This document shows, piece after piece, positions 1 to 7,400 of a stretch of 10,315 nucleotides of DNA. The notes under the pieces were generated by a model that ran no database searches, had not been told where the DNA came from, and saw only the letters and a list, made by a program, of their open reading frames with translations. Each line of letters opens with the position of its first letter. Positions within the stretch are counted from its first letter, which is position 1. The stretch covers positions 1 to 10,315 of the forward strand of contig JAFLTK010000032.1 of NCBI GenBank assembly GCA_022511505.1. The letters run 5' to 3'. Origin of the DNA: Muribaculaceae bacterium (GTDB lineage Bacteria > Bacteroidota > Bacteroidia > Bacteroidales > Muribaculaceae). Made by a program: the position numbers and the translations under genes.

Positions 1-1928
1 CCGATACCTTTCTTGGCCGAGATGTCCTGTGACTGGTATTTGCCGCCCCAGTCTTCAACGAGGTAGTTCATGTTGGCGAGTTCCTCCTTGATTTTCTCGG
101 GGTTGGCGGCGGGTTTGTCTATCTTGTTGATAGCAAAGACCATGGGGACGCCGGCTGCCGAGGCATGGTTGATTGCCTCGATTGTCTGGGGCATGACGTT
201 GTCGTCGGCGGCGACGATGATGATACAGAGGTCGGTAACCTTGGCACCGCGGGCGCGCATGGCGGTGAAAGCCTCGTGACCGGGGGTGTCGAGGAATGTG
301 ATGTGGCGACCGTCGGCCAGTTTGACGTTATAGGCACCGATGTGCTGGGTGATGCCGCCTGCCTCGCCGGCGATAACGTTGGCGTTGCGGATATAGTCGA
401 GCAACGACGTTTTACCGTGGTCAACGTGACCCATGACGGTTACAATCGGCGGACGGGTCTCGAGGTCTTCCTCGTTGTCCTCCTCAGAGGCGATTGCCTC
501 GACCACTTCGGCCGATACATACTCGGTTTTATAGCCAAACTCGTCGGCCACAATATTAATGGTCTCGGCATCGAGGCGCTGGTTGATAGAAACCATGACG
601 CCGAGGTTCATACATGTTGCGATGACGTTGTTGATGGGTATGTTCATCATCGAGGCGAGGTCGTTGGCCGTTACAAACTCGGTCAGTTTCAGCGTCTTGC
701 TTTCTTCGGCCTCCTGCTGGGCGGCTTCGCGCTCGCGGCTCTGGAACGCCTCGCGTTTCTCCTTGCGCCACTTTGCACCCTTCTTGAGCGTCTTGTCTTT
801 CTGGGTCAGGCGGGCGAGGGTTTCCTTAACCTGCTTCTGAACGTCCTCGTCGTTGACTTCTACGTGGGCGGGACGGCGATTGCGGTCGCCTTTGCCTTTG
901 TCGCGGTCGCGACGGCTGTTGCCGCCACTATTGTTGCCACCGCCGTTGCCACCGTCGCGACGGTCGTTTTTCGAAGGTGCGTTTTGCCCGACAGTCTTCT
1001 CGATGTCAACCTTTTCCTTGTTGATGCGCTTGCGTTTTTTGCGCTCGCCGTTGCCGCCGTTACCGCCGCTGCCGCCGTGTTCCTTGGCGAGGCGCTCGTT
1101 GCGTTTCTCCTCCTTGGATTTCTTTTTGGGGCGGGTCGACTGGTTGATGGCGTTGAGGTCGATAGTGCCGACGATTTTGAGCGCCGGGGCATTATCGGGA
1201 CGGCTGAGGGTGAACACCTCGGCTTCGGGTTTTGCCTCCTTGGTTTCGGTCGCGGGTTTCTCGGGGACCTTAGCCTCGGGATTGGGTGCCGGTTTCTCGG
1301 CGGCCTTGACCTCAGGCTTGGGAGCCGGCTTTTCGGCGGACTTGGCCTCGGGTTTGGGAGCGGGCTTTTCGGCGGACTTGGCCTCGGGCTTGGGCGCCGG
1401 CTTTTCGGCGGGTTTAGCCTCGGGCTTGGGAGCGGGCTTCTCGGCGGGTTTGGCTTCGGGCTTGGGCTCGGGTTTTACTTCGGCTTTGACCTCAACCTTG
1501 GCGGGAGCAGGCGTGGCGGCCTCCTCGACCGGCTTTTCGGCAGGTTTCTCAACCGGTTTTTCAGCCGGCTTGGCCTCGGGCTTGGCGGGCTCGGCCGCTT
1601 TCTTGACAATGGGATTGCCGTGGCGGTCTAACTCGATGTGTCCCACGATGCGCGGCGAGGATGACGTCACAGTGATGTTCTCAACCGCTTGTTCAGCCTT
1701 GGCGGGTGCAGCGGGTTTCTCGGCCGACTTGGGCTCAGCGGGCTGAGCGGGCTGTCGGTTGAGCAGTTCGGGTTTAAATTCTTTGACGAGCATGTTGTAG
1801 GCATCGTCTTCAATGCGGGTGTTGGGGTTGTCATCAATGTCTATCCCTTTGGAACGCAGGTAGTCGACCAAAGTGGAGATGCTGACATTGATGTCTTTAG
1901 CAACTTTACTGATTTTCGTTCTCGCCAT
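1..1928 (-). CDS. infB: Translation initiation factor IF-2, N-terminal about 642 residues (3' end outside window)
   Basis: IF-2 is the GTPase that places initiator tRNA on the 30S subunit and promotes 50S joining in the cytoplasm. The frame opens at ATG 1928 with a short N-terminal domain (MARTKISKVAKDIN..., about residues 1-55). A long Pro/Ala/Lys/Glu-rich linker with 12-residue repeats follows (about 155-227), then a basic Gly/Asn/Arg-rich stretch, a second IF2 N-type helical domain (about 412-470) and the G domain. All five GTPase motifs are visible: G1 GHVDHGKT (500-507), G2 in AGGITQHIGAY, G3 DTPGH (547-551), G4 NKID (601-604) and G5 SAKKG (637-641). The gene leaves the window just after G5, so domains II, III and the C-terminal fMet-tRNA-binding region are not seen. 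It is the last visible gene of rimP-nusA-infB, 59 bases after nusA. Bacteroidota IF-2 is usually about 1000 residues, consistent with a gene cut by the edge. Confidence 0.97.
   Translation of the reverse strand, partial: MARTKISKVAKDINVSISTLVDYLRSKGIDIDDNPNTRIEDDAYNMLVKEFKPELLNRQPAQPAEPKSAEKPAAPAKAEQAVENITVTSSSPRIVGHIELDRHGNPIVKKAAEPAKPEAKPAEKPVEKPAEKPVEEAATPAPAKVEVKAEVKPEPKPEAKPAEKPAPKPEAKPAEKPAPKPEAKSAEKPAPKPEAKSAEKPAPKPEVKAAEKPAPNPEAKVPEKPATETKEAKPEAEVFTLSRPDNAPALKIVGTIDLNAINQSTRPKKKSKEEKRNERLAKEHGGSGGNGGNGERKKRKRINKEKVDIEKTVGQNAPSKNDRRDGGNGGGNNSGGNSRRDRDKGKGDRNRRPAHVEVNDEDVQKQVKETLARLTQKDKTLKKGAKWRKEKREAFQSREREAAQQEAEESKTLKLTEFVTANDLASMMNIPINNVIATCMNLGVMVSINQRLDAETINIVADEFGYKTEYVSAEVVEAIASEEDNEEDLETRPPIVTVMGHVDHGKTSLLDYIRNANVIAGEAGGITQHIGAYNVKLADGRHITFLDTPGHEAFTAMRARGAKVTDLCIIIVAADDNVMPQTIEAINHASAAGVPMVFAINKIDKPAANPEKIKEELANMNYLVEDWGGKYQSQDISAKKGI
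1249..1464 (-). repeat. 36-bp tandem repeat array inside infB (about 6 units)
   Basis: Five clear 36-bp units lie at 1285-1320, 1321-1356, 1357-1392, 1393-1428 and 1429-1464, with a more diverged sixth at 1249-1284. Each encodes a 12-residue unit of the type KPEAKSAEKPAP in the infB frame, so changes in copy number keep the frame. The units differ mainly at Ala/Ser/Val positions and at synonymous sites. The array lies in the flexible linker between the IF-2 N-terminal domains, where length variation should be tolerated. Confidence 0.9.
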
Positions 1929-1987
1929 ATATCGTTAAAGGTGGTAAAACAAAATTTTGATTGAATGTGGTGTGGGCCGATAGCGGT

Positions 1988-3310
1988 TTACTCGGCGGCT
2001 TCGGGCTCGGCGGCTGTTTGCTCGGGTTCTTCGGCCTGTTCGGCGGGCTTGGCGTCCTCTTCAAACTCGGCGCGGAGGATGCTGATAACGTCGTCAACAG
2101 TGCCCTCTTCGAGGTCGGCGCGGTCGATGATTTCCTGGCGCGGCATCTTAAGGACGTCGCGGGCGGTAACGCAACCGATATTCTTGAGCGCCTCGATAAC
2201 CCAGGCGTCGATCTCGTCGCTGAATTCGTCGAGGTAGATGTCTTCCTCAAATGACTCGTCGGTGTCGCGGTAGACGTCGATGGTGTAGCCGGTCAGTCGG
2301 CTGGCAAGTTTGATGTTAAGGCCGCCCTTACCGATAGCGAGCGATACCTCCTCGGGACGCAAGAACACCTCGGCTTTCATAGCCTCTGAGTCGATGCGGA
2401 TATTCTGGATGCGGGCCGGGCTGAGGGCGCGCTGGATAAACAGTTCGGGGTTGGCGGTGTAGTTGATAACGTCGATATTCTCGTTGCGCAGTTCGCGAAC
2501 GATGCCGTGAATGCGCGAGCCCTTTACACCTACACATGCGCCGACGGGGTCGATGCGGTCATCGTAGGCCTCGACGGCAATCTTGGCGCGCTCGCCCGGG
2601 ATGCGGGCAACGGCGCGGATGTTGATAAGGCCCTCAGAGATTTCAGGGACTTCCTGCTCAAAGAGGCGGCGAAGGAAGGCGTCGCTGGTGCGCGATACGG
2701 TAATCTTGGGGTTGTTGTTTTTGTTGTCGACGGTCGAGATGACGGCGCGAACGGTCTCGCCCTTGCGGAAATAGTCGCCGGGGATTGACTCGCTCTTGGG
2801 GAGGAGGAGTTCGTTCTTGTCGTCGTCGAGCAGAAGGGTTTCGCGAGACCATGTCTGGTACACTTCGCCGGTTACCAACTGACCTTCGAGTTCCTTGAAC
2901 TTGGCATAAATGGCTTCTTTCTGGAGATCAAGGATTTTGCTCTGGAGGGTCTGGCGCAAGTTAAGGATGGCGCGTCGACCAAAGTCGGCAAAGAAGATTT
3001 CCTTGGTGTGCTCTTCGCCAACCTCGGCGTCGGGGTCATTGTCGAGGCGGGCGTCGCTGAGCGAAATCTGCAAGTTGGGGTTGGTTACTTTGCCGTCGGG
3101 GACAACCTCGAGGTTCTGGAAAATCTGGACGTCGCCCTTGTCGGGGTTCATGATGACGTCGAGGTTCTCGTCGGTTCCAAACATGTTGCTGAGAACCTTG
3201 CGGAACGACTCCTCAAGGACGCTGACCATTGTCGACTTATCTATATTTTTAAGTTCCTTAAATTCTGCAAAACGCTCCACCATGTTGGGAGCTTCCTCTT
3301 TACGGGCCAT
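1988..3310 (-). CDS. nusA: Transcription termination/antitermination factor NusA
   Basis: NusA binds RNA polymerase and nascent RNA and modulates pausing, intrinsic and Rho-dependent termination, and antitermination. The 440-residue product has an RNA-polymerase-binding N-terminal domain (about 1-138), an S1 domain (about 139-207), KH1 (about 212-285, with GVKGSRIHGIVREL) and KH2 (about 290-350, with IGKGGLNIKLASRLTGY). A helical segment follows (about 365-417, IDAWVIEALKNIGCVTARDV...) that resembles one acidic-repeat/helix-hairpin unit, and the protein ends in a Glu/Ala/Pro tail. It is shorter than E. coli NusA (495 residues), which has two acidic repeats; roughly 420-440 residues is usual in Bacteroidota. 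ATG 3310 is chosen because the N-terminal domain begins right after it (MVERFAEFKELKNIDKSTM). It sits between rimP (159-base gap) and infB (59-base gap) on the same strand and is probably co-transcribed with both. The leader in front is unusual and is listed separately. Confidence 0.97.
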   Translation of the reverse strand: MARKEEAPNMVERFAEFKELKNIDKSTMVSVLEESFRKVLSNMFGTDENLDVIMNPDKGDVQIFQNLEVVPDGKVTNPNLQISLSDARLDNDPDAEVGEEHTKEIFFADFGRRAILNLRQTLQSKILDLQKEAIYAKFKELEGQLVTGEVYQTWSRETLLLDDDKNELLLPKSESIPGDYFRKGETVRAVISTVDNKNNNPKITVSRTSDAFLRRLFEQEVPEISEGLINIRAVARIPGERAKIAVEAYDDRIDPVGACVGVKGSRIHGIVRELRNENIDVINYTANPELFIQRALSPARIQNIRIDSEAMKAEVFLRPEEVSLAIGKGGLNIKLASRLTGYTIDVYRDTDESFEEDIYLDEFSDEIDAWVIEALKNIGCVTARDVLKMPRQEIIDRADLEEGTVDDVISILRAEFEEDAKPAEQAEEPEQTAAEPEAAE

Positions 3311-3430
3311 AAGGGTGGGTTGGGGTATTGGTATAGGGGTTTGAAACTATTTTAATTCAGTGTTGTTGATGTTGTCGATGATTTTATTGTTGTTGGTGTT
3401 GTTATTGTTGTTGTTGAAACAACAGTAAAT
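3311..3430 (-). promoter_or_regulatory. C-rich, G-poor nusA leader; candidate Rho-loading (rut-like) region
   Basis: Read as the minus-strand transcript, these 120 bases contain 53 A, 36 C, 26 T and only 5 G by direct count. The upstream part is built of AAC triplets. The last 36 bases before the nusA start (3346-3311) contain no G and have several CCC/CCCC runs. Such C-over-G, poorly structured RNA is typical of Rho utilisation sites. No intrinsic terminator and no clear Bacteroidota promoter is visible on this strand in the gap. Because NusA itself influences Rho-dependent termination, feedback control of nusA-infB is a reasonable but untested inference. Low-complexity drift is the alternative. 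Confidence 0.35.
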
Positions 3431-3439
3431 CATTGACAT
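3347..3439 (-). CDS. Possible 30-residue Asn-rich leader peptide upstream of nusA
   Basis: An ATG at 3439 (with a second in-frame ATG at 3433) opens a 30-codon frame ending in TAG at 3349-3347, 36 bases before nusA. It begins MSMIYCCF and contains 12 Asn, ten of them AAC codons, in runs of six, three, one and two. No Shine-Dalgarno-like site is obvious, which is normal for Bacteroidota. An AAC triplet tract lacks stop codons in all three frames, so an open frame here is expected by chance and coding potential is weak. If translated, it could couple ribosome passage to transcription through the leader. It resembles no protein I recognise. Confidence 0.2.
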   Translation of the reverse strand: MSMIYCCFNNNNNNTNNNKIIDNINNTELK

Positions 3440-3469
3440 GGTTGAAGTTGAGGCGGCGCGTGGCGTCGG

Positions 3470-3940
3470 TTATTTGAAATTAATCAGATAGCAGGCGGTT
3501 TTGACGTCGGCAATAGCCATCGTTGAAGGTTGCATCTCGATGACGGGCCGCTTGGCGCCCTCTTTCTTTACCTTGACGGGGACTTCGATGGTGAAGCGGT
3601 CATCGTCGGTGACTTCGACCAGGTTGCCTTTCAGTTTGCGGCCATCGCGAGTCAATACCTCGATTTCGTTGCCTATATTCTTGAGCCACTGGCCTTTGAC
3701 GCGGAACGGGGCGGTCAGTCCGGCAGTGCCAACCTCAAGCGAGTAGTCCTCGGCATCGCGGTCGAGACCGGCCTCAATCTTGCGCGAAATGTCGACACAG
3801 GTGTCGATGTCGAGATTGGAGGGGCTGTCGAGAGTGACGACAATGTCGTTGGAGGCGCTGACGGTAACGTCGACAATGAATATGTCGGTTCCGGCGATGG
3901 CTTCCTCAGTGGCTGCGGTGATTAATTTCTTGTCTATCAT
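3470..3940 (-). CDS. rimP: Ribosome maturation factor RimP
   Basis: RimP helps assemble the 30S subunit in the cytoplasm. The 156-residue product is close to the usual 150 or so. It has the alpha/beta N-terminal domain with the family signature LDIDTCVDISRKIEAGLD (residues 43-60) and LEVGTAGLTAPFR (68-80), then the smaller Sm-like beta-barrel C-terminal domain (about 85-156, with GNEIEVLTRDGRKLKG). The GTAGLTAPF form of the loop, where proteobacteria have SSPGxxRPL, is the Bacteroidota style. ATG 3940 gives a full-length family N-terminus and follows an A/T-rich translation start region. It is the first gene of rimP-nusA-infB, with a good promoter about 60-90 bases upstream. Nothing is truncated. 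Confidence 0.95.
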   Translation of the reverse strand: MIDKKLITAATEEAIAGTDIFIVDVTVSASNDIVVTLDSPSNLDIDTCVDISRKIEAGLDRDAEDYSLEVGTAGLTAPFRVKGQWLKNIGNEIEVLTRDGRKLKGNLVEVTDDDRFTIEVPVKVKKEGAKRPVIEMQPSTMAIADVKTACYLINFK

Positions 3941-4000
3941 CTTTATTTAAATGAAAAGAGGAAGCGCTTGCGGCCCCCTCCGGTGACTTTTAGAACGTTA

Positions 4001-4031
4001 CAAAAGTAATCATTTTTGGCCGAACGGCAAA
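4001..4031 (-). promoter_or_regulatory. Bacteroidota-type promoter for the rimP-nusA-infB operon
   Basis: On the minus strand a TTTG (-33 element, 4031-4028) is followed after 19 bases by TACTTTTG (4008-4001), a perfect match to the TAnnTTTG -7 element. Transcription would start near 3994, giving a leader of roughly 50 bases before the rimP start at 3940. A second -7-like string, TAGTTTTG (4035-4028), overlaps the -33 element but has no clear partner upstream. The spacing fits the Bacteroidota primary sigma factor consensus. Confidence 0.75.
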
Positions 4032-4035
4032 ACTA

Positions 4036-4320
4036 TTACTATTTTATTGTATATATAAAGCGAATGAGAGTGTAATATTTAAGAATATTTAACAAAATGC
4101 GGTCAGAATAATGCCCCAGAGGGAGCGACATGCAACTCCACCGATTCAACACACCCGGAGACAAGCCGCCGGGGAAACGTGTCATCAACGTTCCGCGATT
4201 TTGCCTTTCGGACACACACTCGCCAATGGCCGACAAAAATCAATGGCGGGAAGCGCTGCCCTGACGCGATTTTTGCGAGTGCGGTAAATTTTGATGCGGT
4301 TGCCCTGGTGGAAAGTGTGG
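4036..4320. other. Divergent intergenic region without a convincing gene
   Basis: This stretch separates the rimP promoter from the peptidase promoter. It starts A/T-rich, including a self-complementary AATATT-TAAG-AATATT around 4075-4090, then becomes G+C-richer from about 4100. It has small possible stems: CCCGG 4154-4158 with CCGGG 4169-4173, GTGTC 4179-4183 with GACAC 4211-4215, and AACGT with ACGTT around 4177-4192. Short open frames on both strands here (65 and 61 codons) show no family features and read as noise. It could hold regulator binding sites, a small RNA or a dispersed repeat; nothing decides between them. Confidence 0.5.
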
Positions 4321-4324
4321 TTTT

Positions 4325-4356
4325 CTTGTGGAGTATGGAATTTTTTCGTAACTTTG
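4325..4356 (+). promoter_or_regulatory. Bacteroidota-type promoter for the M60-like peptidase gene
   Basis: TAACTTTG (4349-4356) matches the TAnnTTTG -7 element exactly. CTTG (4325-4328), a one-mismatch -33 element, lies 20 bases upstream. Transcription would start near 4363, leaving about 45 bases of A/T-rich leader. That leader contains a tandem pair of ACCCTAA (4366-4372 and 4374-4380) and no Shine-Dalgarno sequence before ATG 4408, as expected in this phylum. Confidence 0.75.
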
Positions 4357-4407
4357 CGTCTTAAAACCCTAATACCCTAACAAAACTATTTAATTAATCA
4401 TATCACA

Positions 4408-7400
4408 ATGAAACTTAAAGGTATTCTAACGACCCTAATGATTGTTCTGGCAACAGGAGTTGTCTGGGCGGCAGGCGTGGAGTCCGGCAAGGTTTACCGT
4501 ATTGTGAACATGGCCTATCCCAATCAGGCGATTTCAATCAACTCGTCGGGAGCCAGTGCACACGGAGCGACCTACGATGCCAACAACACGTCCCAGCAGT
4601 GGTATTTAACCGCAAATGAAGGTAAAACGGGCTTCTACATGCGCAGCGCGGCTTCGGGCGGCTATCTGAAAAGCCCTAAGGCCGACTATAACGCGTGGCC
4701 GGTTGTGTCGACCAAGATACCGGATGATGCGAGTATGCTGATGTCGGTTGAAGCGGTCAATGACTATTATATCATTCGTCCCGTTTCGCTTAAATCGGCT
4801 TCGCTTGATTCCCATTCGTTCGCCCACATGCAAGGAGACTACGATGTCGTGTGCTGGGCCGGAAACTCGGGCACAACCGCTTCCCACTGGCGTTTTGAGG
4901 AGGTGCCGATGAGCAAAGAAGATATTGATGCGATGCTCAAGCGACTCGACTCGCAGAGCGACATCCTCGGCAGCGAGACTTCCATTCAGGAACACCTCAA
5001 CGCGCTGTTTGAAGACAAAGCGTGCACCAAACTTAACAGTCTGAGCGACGCTGATTTCTCGACCCACTTCAACGCCTTGCCTGCCGCCTTGCAGACAATG
5101 GTAAACAAGGTCAAGACCGGCAAGTGGGACGAAACCAACCCCAAGGCTACCGTAAAGGACTGGGACAGCGAGCACGCGCTGAAATATCGTGTTCAGTTGT
5201 ATGAGCCGTTTTCTAACGGTGCCGGCGGTGCCGGTCTGGCGCATGTACAGCCTTATACCAACATGAACAACCCGACCGGTATTCTGGCCGATGCGGGCGA
5301 TTTTGTCTATGTCATGGTCAACGATGAAATTCCCGAAGGAACAACCCTCTATTTGGGTTCGGTCACCGGCAGTGAGATGAACAATGCCACGACCCCCGGA
5401 GTGAAACTGCATCAGGGCCTGAACATCGTCCTCTGCTATGGCGACAACAGCCATTTCTTTGTATATTATGTGGTTAACACCGTTTCGGATGGCAAGCCTG
5501 TTCGCAAAGTGACCGATTACAAGCCGATGAAAATTCACATCGAGGGCGGTCGCCTCAACGGCTTCTTCAGCATTGCCGAGGATGAACTTTACAAGGCCGA
5601 CACATGGGATGACTACAAATATACTGTTGCCCGCGCAACCCACACGATGTATGACCTCATCGGCAAATATGTCATCATCCATTTCCATCTGAATGACACC
5701 CCCAAGAAACCCGATACCCCCAATGAGATTGGTTGGGGCGTAAGGTCTGTTCTTGACCAAACTAAGAACCCGAACAAATACAAATACAATCCCGTTGAAA
5801 TTGTTCAGGACTGGGACAAGATGTGTCTGAGCGAACGTATACTTATGGGTATCCAGAGCGACGAGGATATTGCACTGCCGTTTAACCGCGGGCTGTATTC
5901 AACGATTGTCAACGAGGGATATAGTTACACGACTCCCGGCGGTAAAACATATCTGGCCGACCCCGGTTTCCACTACAGCGATTATTTCAACAACCGCATG
6001 CTTGCAATATCGATGCAGGGCGACCTGTATATGAACGCGACATATTATCGTACCGCCTACAACGTCCAGCAGATTGGTTACGTTCTGACCGAGTTCCACG
6101 ACGACGGCCTCTGGGGTCCGGCCCACGAGTATGGCCACATGAACCAGGAGGTAATCAATATTGCCGGTGCAACCGAGTTTTCAAACAATATCTTCTCCAA
6201 CGTCGCCACCTACTACAGCGACGACTATCACGGCTCGCGAAACGACCTTCAAAAGGGACATCTCTCGACGTTTTATGAGGGTTTGCCCTATATCCGCCAT
6301 GACGGCGGCAACACGATGCTTGCCCTTTGGCAATTGTGGTGTTACTATCACGGCACCAAGCACAACACCAAGTTCTATCCGCGTCTTTTTGAACTGTTGC
6401 GCCGTTATCCCATCAAGAAAACAGTAGGCAAGGACAAGTTCCACTATGTAAAGGACGACCTGTTGCATTTAGCCAAAATGTGTTGTATCGCAGCCGGCGA
6501 AGACTTGACCAATTTCTTCGAGTCATGGTGTTTCTTCAAGCCGATGGATAATGTCTATGTCGGTGACTATGATGACTACAACATGGTCTTGACCGAAGAA
6601 GATATTAAAGAATGGAAAGAAGAAGTTGCCTCGTTTGACTTCCCCGTCAACAATGCCATCATCAGCATTGACGACCGAGTTGGTCGCGGTGCCCAGTATG
6701 GTGATGTCGGCGGATTCAGTGACTTTGAGGGCGACGGCAAAGTGCCTACCGGCGACTTCTCTTATAGCGTCGACGGCACCACCGTTAACATCACTCCCGG
6801 CGAGGTTGACGGCGTTGGCTATGTGATTTTTGACGAAGAGGGCAACCTGCTCGGCTTCTCCAATTCCCACTCGTTCACCGTCTCTAAAGAAGTTGCCGAC
6901 GCGCTGATGAACGGCGAGGCACATCTCTATGTAGTCGGTTCTGACAAAGATCAGACTACCGTCGACGTCCTTAACCCCGTTCTCGACGGAACTCCCGCGG
7001 TCAAGCGCGATATGCTCGCCGACCTTGCTAAAAAATGTGAAGACCTCTTTGCCAACCAGACCGACCCGGCCGGCAAGCGTGTAGGTTTCTTCACTGCCGA
7101 GGCTGTTGAAGCGCTTAAGACTAAGACCGCCGAGGTCAAGGCAATCATCGACCGCGTCGAGAACGACGGCAAGCTGTTGACTGATACATATAAAGAATAT
7201 GACAGCATGTATCGCGACCTGCTCGACAGCGAGGATGGTCGCATCAAGATTGAACCCGGCGCCTCCTATCTGCTTTCCAACTACAGTTATGAGCGCATCT
7301 TGGATACCAACTTTGCCCGCGCGACAGCGCCGGTGGTAAGCAACAAGTTTGACGAGCCCGCCTCGTTCCAGCAACTGTGGATTTTCACGCCTGCCGCCGC

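Noticed and set aside
165..1631. A 488-codon plus-strand open frame
   Set aside because: It lies fully opposite infB. Its Gly/Leu/Phe repeats are the complement of the Pro/Ala/Lys/Glu linker repeats, and the minus-strand frame has all five IF-2 GTPase motifs.
853..1746. A 297-codon plus-strand open frame with a GAGFSADLASGL-type repeat
   Set aside because: It is another antisense reading of the infB 36-bp array; the periodicity comes from the infB coding repeat.
1950..1959. Perfect 10-bp palindrome CAAAATTTTG between nusA and infB
   Set aside because: It is short and A/T-rich, so likely by chance; there is no paired promoter element at proper spacing and no terminator T run in context.
3360..3424. 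GTT/AAC triplet tract considered as a CRISPR or true microsatellite
   Set aside because: There is no repeat-spacer structure and the triplets are interrupted irregularly. It is better described as a low-complexity leader.
3409..3424. Small hairpin TGTTGT-TGAA-ACAACA considered as a terminator
   Set aside because: It has only six A/T-rich pairs and no following T run on either strand.
4039..4364. Short open frames in the divergent intergenic region (65 codons minus, 61 codons plus)
   Set aside because: They show no domain, signal peptide or start context; the plus frame runs through the peptidase promoter and the minus frame extends into the A/T-rich promoter side.
4606..5760. A 384-codon minus-strand open frame
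   Set aside because: It is antisense to the M60 protein, with no recognisable domain, and the sense strand carries a continuous 1617-codon frame with clear domains.
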